From Pavlovales sp. CCMP2436 (Eukaryota; Haptophyta; Pavlovophyceae; Pavlovales): DNA of 23,612 bases. Under the pieces are notes generated by a model, which saw nothing but the letters and a program-made list of their open reading frames with translations, was not told the DNA's origin and made no database searches. The translations under genes were made by a program, and so were the position numbers. Position 1 is the first letter of the stretch. Every line of letters starts with the position of its first letter. This document shows positions 1-7,729 of the stretch, one piece after another. The stretch lies in assembly GCA_026770615.1 (NCBI GenBank), contig MU631353.1, positions 250,787-274,398 of the forward strand, given 5' to 3'.

Positions 1-85
1 CCAACCCCCTCTATACCCCCTCTATACCCCTGCCAACCCCCTCTATACCCCCTCTATACCCCTGCCAACCCCCTCTATACCCCTG
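1..85. repeat. 32-bp tandem repeat, about 2.6 copies
   Basis: A C-rich 32-bp unit starts at 1, 33 and (partly) 65. Each full unit contains two nearly identical CCCCCTCTATA blocks, so it is itself a doubled ~13-bp motif. It touches the left edge, so its full length is unknown. It is not a canonical telomere repeat. Confidence 0.9.
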
Positions 86-184
86 ATCTCGCTGGTACCA
101 CTATTCTTAAGAATCCAATTTTGATACTCAGTACCAGAACCAGCATTGCAACTGGTATGTCATTAATAATTTATAAAACAAATT

Positions 185-474
185 ACCTGCAGCCTTGAGA
201 GGCGGAGCATTCGTATAAATCTTAGTCTTTTAATCTTAGTCTTTTAATCTTAGTCTTTTAATCTTAGTCTTTGAATCTTAGTCTTTGAATCTTAGTCATT
301 TAATCTTGATCTTAATTTTCAAATTATTATGAATATAAATAGTAATCTTGGTAGTAATGTTATTAATATGAATAAATAAATATTATAACCTGCCGCCTTG
401 AGAGGCGGATTGGTGGTATAAGTGTTGGTATTCTAATCAAAAAAAAAGTGTTACCTGCAGCCGTGAGAGGCTGA
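185..474. repeat. Three dispersed copies of a 22-bp splice-site-like motif
   Basis: Near-identical 22-bp blocks lie at 185-206, 388-409 and 453-474. Read on the minus strand, the first and third end in CTGCAG|GTAA, a good 5' splice site; the second ends in CGGCAG|GTTA. Similarity stops sharply outside the blocks. They may be repeated exon ends or a short dispersed repeat. Confidence 0.6.
218..301. repeat. 14-bp tandem repeat, six copies
   Basis: Six head-to-tail copies of an A/T-rich 14-mer (aatcttagtctttt and one-base variants). No coding sense in any frame. Confidence 0.9.
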
Positions 475-596
475 CCAGTGAGTCGGGCAGCGGCTGTTCG
501 GGGGAGAGGCGATGCAGACGCTTCAGGTGCGCGGAGGTGAGCTGCGCCCACTCCTCGCGGGAGAGGCCCAATTCGAAGTAGAGGGTCTGCGCACAC
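455..596 (-). CDS. Candidate internal exon, product unknown
   Basis: On the minus strand an AG acceptor (TTGGTCGCAG) precedes 596, and a CTGCAG|GTAACA donor follows 455. This bounds 142 nt open in one frame, reading about 46 residues rich in Leu, Glu and Arg, with GC-rich codon use in contrast to its AT-rich flanks. Similar CGCAG|GT acceptor-like sites occur upstream near 720 and 1240. It lies downstream, in the minus direction, of the helicase first exon and could be a later exon of the same gene, but I see no helicase motif in it and the linking exons were not found. It could also belong to another gene or be chance. Confidence 0.3.
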
Positions 597-757
597 CTGC
601 GACCAAGGGTGGGTAGGGTAGACAACAAAATTTAAAAACCGTAAAGCAGGTTGAGCCCCGTTTTTTGGTGCGTTCCGCTCCTGCATTGCTCTAGAGGCAC
701 GTGTGCTCGTAGAACCTGCGACCGTAAATTCGCAGCGACGCAGTGTTATGAGGGTGT

Positions 758-759
758 TG

Positions 760-797
<38 letters not shown>

Positions 798-852
798 TTG
801 TGTGTCTGTGTGTACATGTATGTATGTATGTATATGTATATGTATATGCATA
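758..852. repeat. TA/TG compound microsatellite
   Basis: About 17 TA dinucleotides are followed by TGTG and a GTAT/GTATATGT series. Long ORFs crossing it read only Tyr-Ile or His-Thr runs and are not genes. Confidence 0.9.
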
Positions 853-907
853 TATTTTTCAAAAAAAAATGCGTGGACTGAAAGCGGGGGGCATGGGTGT
901 TGCGAAA

Positions 908-1110
908 AGGTAGTGGCGGGATATAAATGAACTTACGGTAGTGGCGAAAAGGTAGTGGTGGGATATAAATGTATATTATATTTAGTGGCGGGATATAAAT
1001 GAACCCCCCCGCCACTACCTTTATGCATTTATGCATTTATAAATTTATATAAATGGATTTATATAAATGAATTTATATAAATGCGTGATATAAGTGGCGG
1101 GATATAAATG
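908..1110. repeat. Dispersed 18-bp motif with an inverted arm
   Basis: The motif agtggcgggatataaatg occurs near 912, 954 (one change), 983 and 1092. The reverse complement of its first part (cccgccactacct) sits at 1008-1020, so the block can fold. Between them are AT-rich tataaatg/tttatata variants. No coding signal. Confidence 0.65.
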
Positions 1111-1290
1111 CACCCCCCCCCCCCGTGCCAGCCGTCTCGCCCCCTCCGCGCTCTGAGTTGCAGCCCGTTGCGGCCGCTCCACGCTCGACGTAGCGTGGTT
1201 GACTATGAGTAGTAGTACAGAGTGCGCGAAACCTGCGAATATGCCCACAGACGTGAGGCTGAACACAATAGCTACGGGCGTGAAGCTGAG

Positions 1291-1390
1291 CACAATAGCT
1301 AAACACAATAGCTAAACACAATAGCTAAACACAATAGCTAAACACAATAGCTAAACACAATAGCTGAACACAATAACTAAACACAATAGC
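1291..1390. repeat. 13-bp tandem repeat, about 7.5 copies
   Basis: Head-to-tail copies of cacaatagctaaa with few changes. Two diverged copies precede it near 1264 and 1291. No gene signal. Confidence 0.9.
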
Positions 1391-1700
1391 ATACGAATCG
1401 AGCGACTATTGCGCGTACCACTGGTGGAATGTGGACGCACAAAGTTCGGCGGCGGGGCCGACGCCGAGCAGGACTGAGAGGCCTGTGGCAGTTTTGCAAC
1501 AACAACAAAAAAGGACGGAGGGGACGCGCAGGGCGGGTTCTGAGGGCAGCGACAGGTGCATCACATGCCTGTGGGTCTGTGAAAATAGCAGTGACGGGGA
1601 GTGGCAGAGGGCAGTGGGGGATGCGCCAGCCCGAGGAGCCAGCCGATGAAAGAGGCATGCCAGCCGCTGGAGATATGCCGTGGAGAGCGCACGGGAGACG
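1391..1700. other. GC-rich stretch without a supported gene
   Basis: Open frames of 70-100 codons exist on both strands but have no recognisable domain and low-complexity composition. It lies within the expected introns or downstream exons of the minus-strand helicase gene. I could not place a helicase exon here. Confidence 0.4.
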
Positions 1701-1701
1701 T

Positions 1702-1757
1702 AAAAAGAACTATTATATAAAAAGAACTATTATATAAAAAGAACTATTATATAAAAA
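1702..1757. repeat. 17-bp tandem repeat, three copies
   Basis: aaaaagaactattatat is repeated at 1702, 1719 and 1736, with a trailing partial copy. Confidence 0.9.
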
Positions 1758-1812
1758 ACTGGCGGTTGAGCTGGGAGGGGAGTCAATCGTGTGGAGGGGC
1801 AAATTAGTGACG

Positions 1813-1825
1813 ATGTATATGTATA

Positions 1826-1870
<45 letters not shown>

Positions 1871-1903
1871 GTGTGTGTATATAAATGTATATATACACAT
1901 ATA
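1813..1903. repeat. GTAT / (TG)n / TATA microsatellite
   Basis: A gtatat series, then about 14 TG dinucleotides, then mixed gtgtat and ataca. It starts within 20 bp of the predicted splice donor of helicase exon 1, so it would sit at the 5' end of that intron. Confidence 0.9.
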
Positions 1904-1920
1904 GAGGGGCAGTGACGCAC

Positions 1921-2329
1921 GATGGCGCATTTCGCCGGCTGTCTTCCGCGTGAACGAAAGCGCCAGCACTTTTCGTAGCGGAACAGCGTGGAGCTCGTTC
2001 AGCGCTTGGATCCGGCGCGTCAGCACGCGTGTCTTCCCCGAGCCCGGCCCGGCAGAGACACGGACCACGCAGTCGATGGGCGCAAGCACCGCCGCGCGCT
2101 GGTCCGCATCGAGACCATCGAGCAGAGAGCTCACCGGCCCGCTTGTCCTCGTTGCCGCGGTGGGCTGCTGCGCGGATGAGGCTGAGGCGAGCGCGCGTGC
2201 GTGCGACGGCAGCGTGCGCGAGCGCCGCACCGCCACACCCGCGCGCGCGGTAGCTAGCAGCGGGTGCGGTGCGTGCGCGCACGCCGCGATAAATAGCGCG
2301 AGCGGCTGGCGCGCCCACATACTACGCAT
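1921..2329 (-). CDS. UvrD/Rep-family DNA helicase, first exon (partial)
   Basis: Opens at the ATG at 2329 and reads 136 complete codons to a GTGCGT donor just after 1921 (phase 1). Residues 1-65 are rich in Ala, Arg and Ser with almost no acids, like a mitochondrial or plastid transit peptide. Residues 73-81 (LDADQRAAV) match the Q motif of superfamily 1 helicases. Residues 93-100 (AGPGSGKT) are a Walker A loop followed by a typical RVLTRRI. Residues 122-134 (LALSFTRKTAGEM) are motif Ia. These enzymes unwind DNA with ATP in repair and replication. The remaining motifs (TFHS, DExx and onward) would lie in further exons to the left, which I could not identify: the sequence there is repeats plus one unassigned candidate exon. 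The gene may continue past the window or be a fragment. It is divergent from H2A.Z, 482 bp between start codons. Reading past the donor gives only microsatellite peptide, which supports the exon end. Confidence 0.72.
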
Positions 2330-2811
2330 TGCTCGAACCAGCCGACTGTACGGTGGCGCTCAGCCCTCGCAGGACGCGCACGAGCACCGAGCGCGCCCGC
2401 GCGTGACCGGTGAGCTGTGCCTTGGACGGGCGCCGATTTTAGAACTGAGGTCCGAACACTACATGAACTTCAATTGGTGTTTCACCTCTTGCGATGGTCT
2501 CTGGGGGAGTCCAGTCGTGGCGGCAGTGGCGACTCTGGTGAGTGCTCGAGAGCTCTTTTTTTGAGCACTCTCGTCACTAGGGGCAGCCGGGCACACAGGC
2601 AGAGCACGTACAGTCAGAGCACACAGTCACGGCGAATTCGCGCGCTGGCCTCGTCGCTGACACGCAGTGGATTACTGGGTCTACTTGTGTGGTGTATCTG
2701 CCGGCTCGGAGGTACCTTTCGGAGCCGGACTTCGCCCGGACTCCCCGTTTAAACAAATAAAACCAGTGGCGAAAGTCAGTCTCCCGCTCGAGACCCACCG
2801 ACTCAGCAGCC
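2330..2811. promoter_or_regulatory. Shared upstream region of helicase and H2A.Z
   Basis: This 482-bp gap separates two divergent start codons, so it must contain both 5' UTRs and promoters. No clear TATA box is visible. An A-rich tract (aaacaaataaaa, about 2751-2762) lies roughly 50 bp before the H2A.Z start. An 8-bp inverted pair (gagtgctc/gagcactc) lies at about 2541-2570. Whether the region acts as one bidirectional promoter is inference. Confidence 0.45.
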
Positions 2812-3394
2812 ATGTCGTCAAAGGCAAGCTCGCAGGAGCCGCCGCAGCACGGCGCGGCATGCGCGCGCGGGCCGCGCGGGCCGCGCGATCGTCTCCGCCT
2901 GCCCTCTGTCCGCCGCCCGCGCGGGGTCGCCCTCCGCCGCCGCGGTGCGCGCGCGCCTGTCCATGTGCGTCCGTTGCTCACCAATGATCCTTCCCCGCCC
3001 TCCGTGTGAATCCACCCGGCGCGCGCAGGTCAAGGGCGAGGCTAAGCTCAAGGCGAAGAAGTCGGTCTCGCGCTCGTCGCGCGCCGGTCTGCAGTTCCCC
3101 GTCGGGCGCATCCACAGGCACCTCAAGCAGCGCGTCACCAACAAGGGCCGCGTCGGCGCGACCGCGGCGGTCTACTCTGCCGCCATCCTCGAGTACCTGA
3201 CGGCCGAGGTGCTCGAGCTTGCTGGCAACGCATCCAAGGATCTCCGCGTGAAGCGCATCACCCCGCGGCACCTTCAGCTCGCCATCCGCGGCGACGAGGA
3301 GCTCGACACGCTCATCAAGGCCACGATCGCTGGCGGCGGTGTGATCCCGCACATCCACAAGTCGCTTCTCAAGAAGAAGTCCGCCAAGGACTAG
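2812..3394 (+). CDS. Histone variant H2A.Z, two exons, GC-AG intron
   Basis: Exon 1 is 2812-2823 (M-S-S-K). Exon 2 is 3029-3394 (121 residues and TAG). Joined length is 125 residues, normal for H2A.Z. H2A.Z replaces H2A in nucleosomes at promoters and regulatory sites. Diagnostic residues are [13 protein letters not shown] (canonical H2A has VHR-LLR), [20 protein letters not shown], the helix with [19 protein letters not shown] (acidic patch), and the C-terminal [18 protein letters not shown], followed by a Lys-rich tail. The N-terminal tail is Lys-rich and short. The intron (2824-3028) begins AAG|GCAAGC, a strong GC-type donor, ends GCGCGCAG|GTC and keeps phase 0. A GT alternative at 2944 would also stay in frame but add 40 Arg/Pro-rich residues not seen in H2A.Z, so I prefer GC-AG. 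Reading through the intron gives a stop before the histone fold. Identity is certain; the N-terminal exon is likely. Confidence 0.93.
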
Positions 3395-4025
3395 ATGCCG
3401 CACCTCCTTGCTCCATCGACTCTAATTTATGAGGACATTGGAACGTTCCGGCTGCGCTCGCTCCGATGCGCCGGGCGCGCTCACCGCGCTCCCGCCGCTG
3501 CATCAACGACTGCGGTGCCAGAACTTCTGATCCCGTCGTTTTTCTTGCACACTCTGATCCTGCTCCGTCGCCGCACTTGGCGTGCGCGGCCGCGGCCGCG
3601 CACTCCACCGGCCGTCGCCGCTGCCCCTTCAGCGCGCTGCTCACTTGGCATACCGCTGACGGCGACGATCGGACAGGGAACACGGGTACTTGACCTCCAA
3701 GCGTACGGTCTCCCCCCGGCGATGTCTGAGACTAAATTTTAGGCGGCTTGGGCCTCGACCCGGGCCCCCTTCCGACTATAGAGTATAGACTTCTAGCGCG
3801 GGCCTTATTCTGCTGTATGCCTATTGTGCCAAGAAAGTTGGGTCGGAGTGATCGGACCGTCCCTAATTATTTATCGAATTGACCCGATTGGCTTTCACGC
3901 GCGCTATAAATTAAAAAAGTTATTAAACGGGTCCGGGTCGTACTGGGGCTTTGAAACCTAAAGGTTTATTTTGACGGGACTATATTTATTCTGTGCTGTT
4001 CTCGCACTGTGTTGTTAGTAATTCC
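3395..4025. other. H2A.Z 3' flank and intergenic DNA, no gene seen
   Basis: GC-rich to about 3740, then AT-richer. Open frames up to 115 codons have no domain and biased Arg/Ala/Pro content, as expected from antisense or off-frame GC-rich DNA. The H2A.Z 3' UTR must lie here. I found no convincing poly(A) signal or animal-type histone stem-loop, and H2A.Z mRNAs usually lack the latter. Confidence 0.5.
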
Positions 4026-4029
4026 ATAG

Positions 4030-4449
4030 GGGTCGAAATCCGAATTAGTGGCCAGTCCGGGGGGAAATCGCAAAAAAATCCGGTTAAAATCCTCCGGAGC
4101 AACTCACGAACCAGAGGTGGTGAACAAAAGTTAGTTGCAGATTCGTGAATGGGGCGGCGCTCCATTCACGAATCTGCAACTAACTTTTGTGCACCACTTC
4201 GGGAACCATGACTTTCTTTTCTCTTCCGAACGCTGAAAATTGGAAATGTTAGTTACCTTTAGTATGTTGTCGACCCCAGAGGCACACGAGAGGCACACGA
4301 GGTGGGCTCCCACCGTCGAGGAGGGATCTATTCGACAACAGCTATCGACACTTGGCGCGCAGGGGCGAACGATCTCTACTTCTTCGACCCGGCCACAGCT
4401 TTTCCCCCTCCCCAGTGCGGAATCGCGCCACTAATTCGGATTTCGACCC
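4030..4449. mobile_element. MITE-like element with perfect TIRs and 4-bp TSD
   Basis: Positions 4030-4051 and 4428-4449 are perfect 22-bp inverted repeats beginning GGGTCGAAATCC. The direct repeat ATAG flanks both ends (4026-4029 and 4450-4453), which looks like a target-site duplication. The 420-bp element codes for nothing convincing, though a short minus-strand ORF (4131-4313) is partly kept in the second copy at 7229-7584. Near its left end is a large hairpin (4117-4197). The structure fits a non-autonomous DNA transposon; the superfamily is not clear from a 4-bp duplication and this terminus. Confidence 0.75.
4117..4197. repeat. Long near-perfect hairpin inside the MITE
   Basis: Arms 4117-4152 and 4162-4197 are 36 bp each with one mismatch and a 9-nt GC-rich loop. 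On supercoiled DNA this could extrude as a cruciform; as RNA it is a small-RNA-precursor-like stem. The second copy (around 7271-7325) keeps only the inner stem (aagttgcag/ctgcaactt). Confidence 0.9.
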
Positions 4450-4474
4450 ATAGTAGCTCAAGAAGTGCTATTGA

Positions 4475-4760
4475 GTCAAAATCCGAAGTAATGGCCAGTC
4501 CAGTGTGTAAGTTTTTAGTTAAACGCCGTCCCCGGGAGGATCTCACTGGATTTAAGTGTTGAAAAACACTCAGATCCAGGGATCCACCACGAGCACACGG
4601 ATACCGTCCTCACCGCTGATCAGTTCAGCCACACGACGATCGACGACTGCCGACTCTCGACTGGCGCGCTGACCGACCTCTACTGCTCTCCCTCGCGTCG
4701 TCTGAAAATGCAGCACCGTCTGCGAGTGCGGCCCACCTTCGCGCATCCCAAACATTACTT
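4475..4760 (-). mobile_element. Conserved terminal module, copy A1
   Basis: The reverse complement of 4503-4716 matches 11227-11442 at roughly 85-90% by eye and 13877-14090 more weakly. All carry a short ORF in the same frame and direction as their module. Here it is minus 4570-4755, 61 codons, with LHFQTTRGR near the middle and ending VDPWI-stop. Just after the stop is a small hairpin (agtgtt/aacact). At the outer edge (4475-4501) is a degenerate copy of the MITE terminus in direct orientation. Inward lies a larger hairpin, then the stop of a separate minus-strand ORF. The order suggests the 3' end of a transposable element. Confidence 0.6.
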
Positions 4761-4777
4761 CCTCGCTAGCCTGGCTC

Positions 4778-4824
4778 GCATATGTTGAGATTTTTGCCCG
4801 GGGGCAAAAACCACAAATATATGC
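4778..4824. repeat. Hairpin with TTGCCC...GGGCAA core
   Basis: Imperfect arms 4778-4799 and 4802-4824 are joined at a CG-rich turn. A hairpin with the same core and the same relative position (between the ...GVG-stop ORF and module A) occurs at 13764-13810 in the opposite orientation. It may be a 3'-UTR signal of the element. Confidence 0.7.
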
Positions 4825-4844
4825 GGCTTATTTGCTGGCCCATT

Positions 4845-7166
4845 CTATCCCACCCCTTGACGGGGGTGGGCCTCGGGCGCAGGACTTTGGGTTGCGGTGT
4901 GTGGCGGGCTTGCTGGCTCATGTCTGCGTTTTAAAGCCTTTGAGCTTGCTGGCTCATGTTTGGTTTTAGGTTTTTTGTCGCCCGAGTGGTGTGACAGCGT
5001 GGGTGACTGGCCGGTTTCAAGGGCCCGTTTGGTTGCTGAGCGCAGCGTGCGTGAGTGGTGCATGAATATGAAGGACTTCTCATGGATCAGTGCGTGCATG
5101 CGTGATGGGCCTGCTGCGGATTCGTGGTTTATGGCTGGACTGGCTGGTTCTGTTTTGGGTTCTGTGGGACTGGCTGCTCCTGGTAGTAATGAGGTTTTGG
5201 TTCGAGGCGGTCTCTGGTTGCGTTTTTCCACGTTTGATGTGCGTAAGCGTTGCTGGCCTCGGCTGGGCCTGAGGATGGGCTTTGGCTACATGGAGGGTAT
5301 GGTCGGGTTTACACCTGTATTCGTAGGTTGGTTGCGCATCAGGCATCTTCGTTTGGCAGGGATGGTCAGTGCACTGGCGTCTGTTGGGGGTATGGGCTCT
5401 TGCTGTTTAGGTGGTATGGCTGTTGGGGATATGGGCTCATACTGAGCGATGCTGTCCGTTGGGGGTATAGGCTCATACCGCAGAAATGGTATAGCCGCTG
5501 GTGCCTCGATTTGGGCGATGCTATCCGTTAGGGGTATGGGCTCATACTGCATAGGTGGTATGGCCGCTGGTGCTTCGTTTTGGGCGATGCTGTCTGTTGG
5601 GGGTACGGGCTCATACTGCATAGGAGGTAAGGCTGATGGTTCTTGTTTTGAGCGATGCTTTCCGTTGGGGGTATGGATTCGTATTGTATAGGTGGCATGG
5701 CCGCTAGTGCTGTGTTTTGATTCAGTTTCCTTGCTGCCCGCTCAGCTGTCTGGGCGGCCCACATAGCTACCTTAAACTTATAGCGTCGCGTCGTATAGAG
5801 ATATAGTGTCCTTGGTTGACGCCACTGATGCTTCGATTGCCACTTCGCGTGATTTGTGCATTCTGAGGCTATGCCGTAGGAGAGTGTAGTGTAAGTCGCC
5901 GGGCTTGGGTGCGTCACCGGTGTCGACGTCCTTCTTTCTGAGCTCTTCTTTGACACTTAATCCTACCCTTCCGGTGAGGTAGTCTGGCCGAGATATCATG
6001 TGTGTCGCCATTGCTTTTAATTAAGCGGGTCCCAGGCTCGGGGACAGTTCCTTGCAGAGGGAGCGGTGGAGGTCGTGGCGGTGCTTTTCCGTTGACGAGC
6101 ACTCGTGGTATAAGTGATGCTTTGTGTCTTGTGAGTTGAGTGCTTTGCATAGAGGGCAGGTGAGGTCCATTGTTTCGGACTTTCCGTCAATGGTAATTGT
6201 AGTGGTGGCCATCGCCGGGAATTCTGCTGCCCACTCGGCATTGTGGCGGTATGATCCGAGTATCAATCTAGCCATGTGTTTGGTGTACTTACCGTGGATC
6301 GCTGTTGGCCCCCCACTCGTGGGAGGCGCAGAGCCGTCGTGCTTTCTTTTGACCACATGGCTTCTACATTGGCCATTCTACCTATGCCTGGGGCATGTTT
6401 GACTGGGCCTCTCTTCTCTAGGCGATCCCTCGCAACTCTGTCTATTAGCGCATGGCGTGCTGCTCGTTGGTCGGATGTGATGATGTCTCCTGTCGCAGTG
6501 GCCGCTATTGCCCAGCACTGGGCCGTGAGCGTTTTTGTGTGAGCTGTACTGTGGCGGCTTCTCAGTGTACTGCTACTGCCTTTGAGCTCCAGTCGCTCAA
6601 TGAGTTCTGTACGAGCTTTATGACAGCCGGGGGTTGGAGGTGGGAGGCAAATCAGCCTGGCTGCGCCAGTTGTCGCCTCGTGTGGAGATGAAGAGCTGGG
6701 TCACTTTCTTTAGCGCCTCTGCTGTCACTATTCTAAGTCTCGAGGCGTCATCGTGACGCACTGCTCCCGGGGTATGTATAATTCTGGCTACTTCATCATC
6801 CGATTCGGTATGAGCCGCAGTGTGAGTCGCGTTCCTGTAGCGTCCGTGCGCCTCGTCACGTTGTTTGAGGCTGAGTAGGCGGTAGAAGTGAGGGTTTGCA
6901 TCATAGCTCGTGGGATCCCTTAACCCGTGTGGTAGGGGGTTGCGGTCTAGGTGCCGTCTGTGCCAGTCTAGGCGTTTTACGCCCGAGTCATGGTCCCATC
7001 CGATGAATAGCTCTTGCTTGTGAGTCAGTGCTTGAAGACCAGTGTGACCGCATTGCATTCTGCGTTGACAACCGTTTGATCGCCTGAGAATGTGCAGGTG
7101 AGGATTTGTGCCACTGGGGCATGTGTCGTGCCGCGGATGTGGTGTGATGGGAGTACGTAAAAACAC
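4845..7166 (-). pseudogene. Decayed retroelement-like ORF, C-terminal part with zinc knuckle
   Basis: A chain of minus-strand open segments in changing frames: 7166-6618, 6541-6276 region, 6356-6021, 6011-5778, 5956-5286, 5231-4845. The segment 6356-6021 has a CX2CX10HX4C knuckle (residues C67, C70, H81, C86) after a Tyr/His/Arg-rich stretch. This resembles the cysteine-histidine motif found near the end of many non-LTR retrotransposon polyproteins. Downstream comes a Pro/Tyr-rich coding tandem repeat, then a Ser/Pro/Lys-rich tail ending PEAHPRQGVG-stop. The stop lies about 20 bp before a conserved hairpin and module A1. No reverse-transcriptase or endonuclease motif could be recognised upstream before the second MITE copy interrupts at about 7229, so the class is inferred from the knuckle and layout only. 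Multiple frameshifts show it is dead. Confidence 0.45.
5385..5712 (-). repeat. ~69-bp coding tandem repeat (PPMQYEPIPPTDSIAQ unit)
   Basis: Copies of ggggtatgggctcatac recur near 5387, 5425, 5461, 5531, 5600 and 5665, the last four 66-69 bp apart. On the minus strand each unit reads about 23 residues: Pro-Pro-x-Gln-Tyr-Glu-Pro-Ile-Pro-Pro-Thr-Asp-Ser-Ile-Ala-Gln plus a variable linker. The period is a multiple of three and the peptide is kept through several units, so the array grew while coding. Confidence 0.8.
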
Positions 7167-7228
7167 GCCGCACCGGCTGCTCGAGCCTCGCCGTTTCCAT
7201 CAGGTCCAGTGGGATTTCAAAAAAAAAG

Positions 7229-7584
7229 TCCAGTGAAAATCCTCCGGAGCAACTCACGAACCAGAGGAGGTACAAAAAAGTAAGTTGCAGATTCGTGTAT
7301 GGGGCACATCTCTGCAACTTACATTTTGGTATTTTCTCGGGAACCATGACTTTCTTTTCGCCTCCGAGAGCTGAGAATCAGAAATGTTACTTACCTTTAT
7401 TATGTCGTCGACCCCCGAGGCACACGAAAGGCACACCAAGTTGGCTCCGACGTTCCAGGAGGGCTCTATTCGACAGCAGCTATCGACACATAGCCCGCAG
7501 GGGCGAACAATGTCTACCTCCTCGTCCCACCCACAGCTTCCCCCCCTCCTCATTGCGGAATCGCGCCATTAATTCGGCTTTCGA
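7229..7584. mobile_element. Second, truncated copy of the MITE-like element
   Basis: Aligns with 4080-4446 in the same orientation, about 80% by eye, from aatcctccggagcaactc to the right terminus (ccattaattcggctttcga). The left 50 bp and its TIR are missing or replaced. It abuts the upstream limit of the decayed retroelement ORF. Confidence 0.7.
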
Positions 7585-7729
7585 AGCTATTGCAGTATTC
7601 GTGGTACGATAATTCTAGGTTTATCTAAGTAACTGTGGTGAGCGTTTATATTATTGATAGGGAGTTTGTATGTTTTTGTGCCTAGTCTTTTACAGTACAT
7701 GTGTGGCGGCGGCCTAATCAGTAATCTTT
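7585..7729. other. Short gap, no feature recognised
   Basis: AT-richer sequence between the truncated MITE and the stop of the next minus-strand ORF. Nothing identifiable. Confidence 0.4.

Noticed and set aside
1..85. Telomere or centromere repeat at the left edge
   Set aside because: The unit is 32 bp and C-rich but not of TTAGGG/TTTAGGG type, and only 2.6 copies are visible.
746..1036. ORFs of Tyr-Ile and His-Thr repeats around 700-1000 and 1800-1900
   Set aside because: They are translations of TA and TG microsatellites.
218..1390. CRISPR-like arrays among the regularly spaced short repeats
   Set aside because: Units are directly adjacent with no unique spacers, and the sequence is eukaryotic.
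2978..3403. Minus-strand 141-codon frame opposite H2A.Z
   Set aside because: It is the antisense shadow of the histone exon, which is unmistakable on the plus strand.
6618..7166. RNase H domain upstream of the zinc knuckle
   Set aside because: One frame has a stretch (VVNAECNAVTLVFKH) loosely like the NAE-helix of RNase H, but stops follow and the other catalytic blocks are not found.
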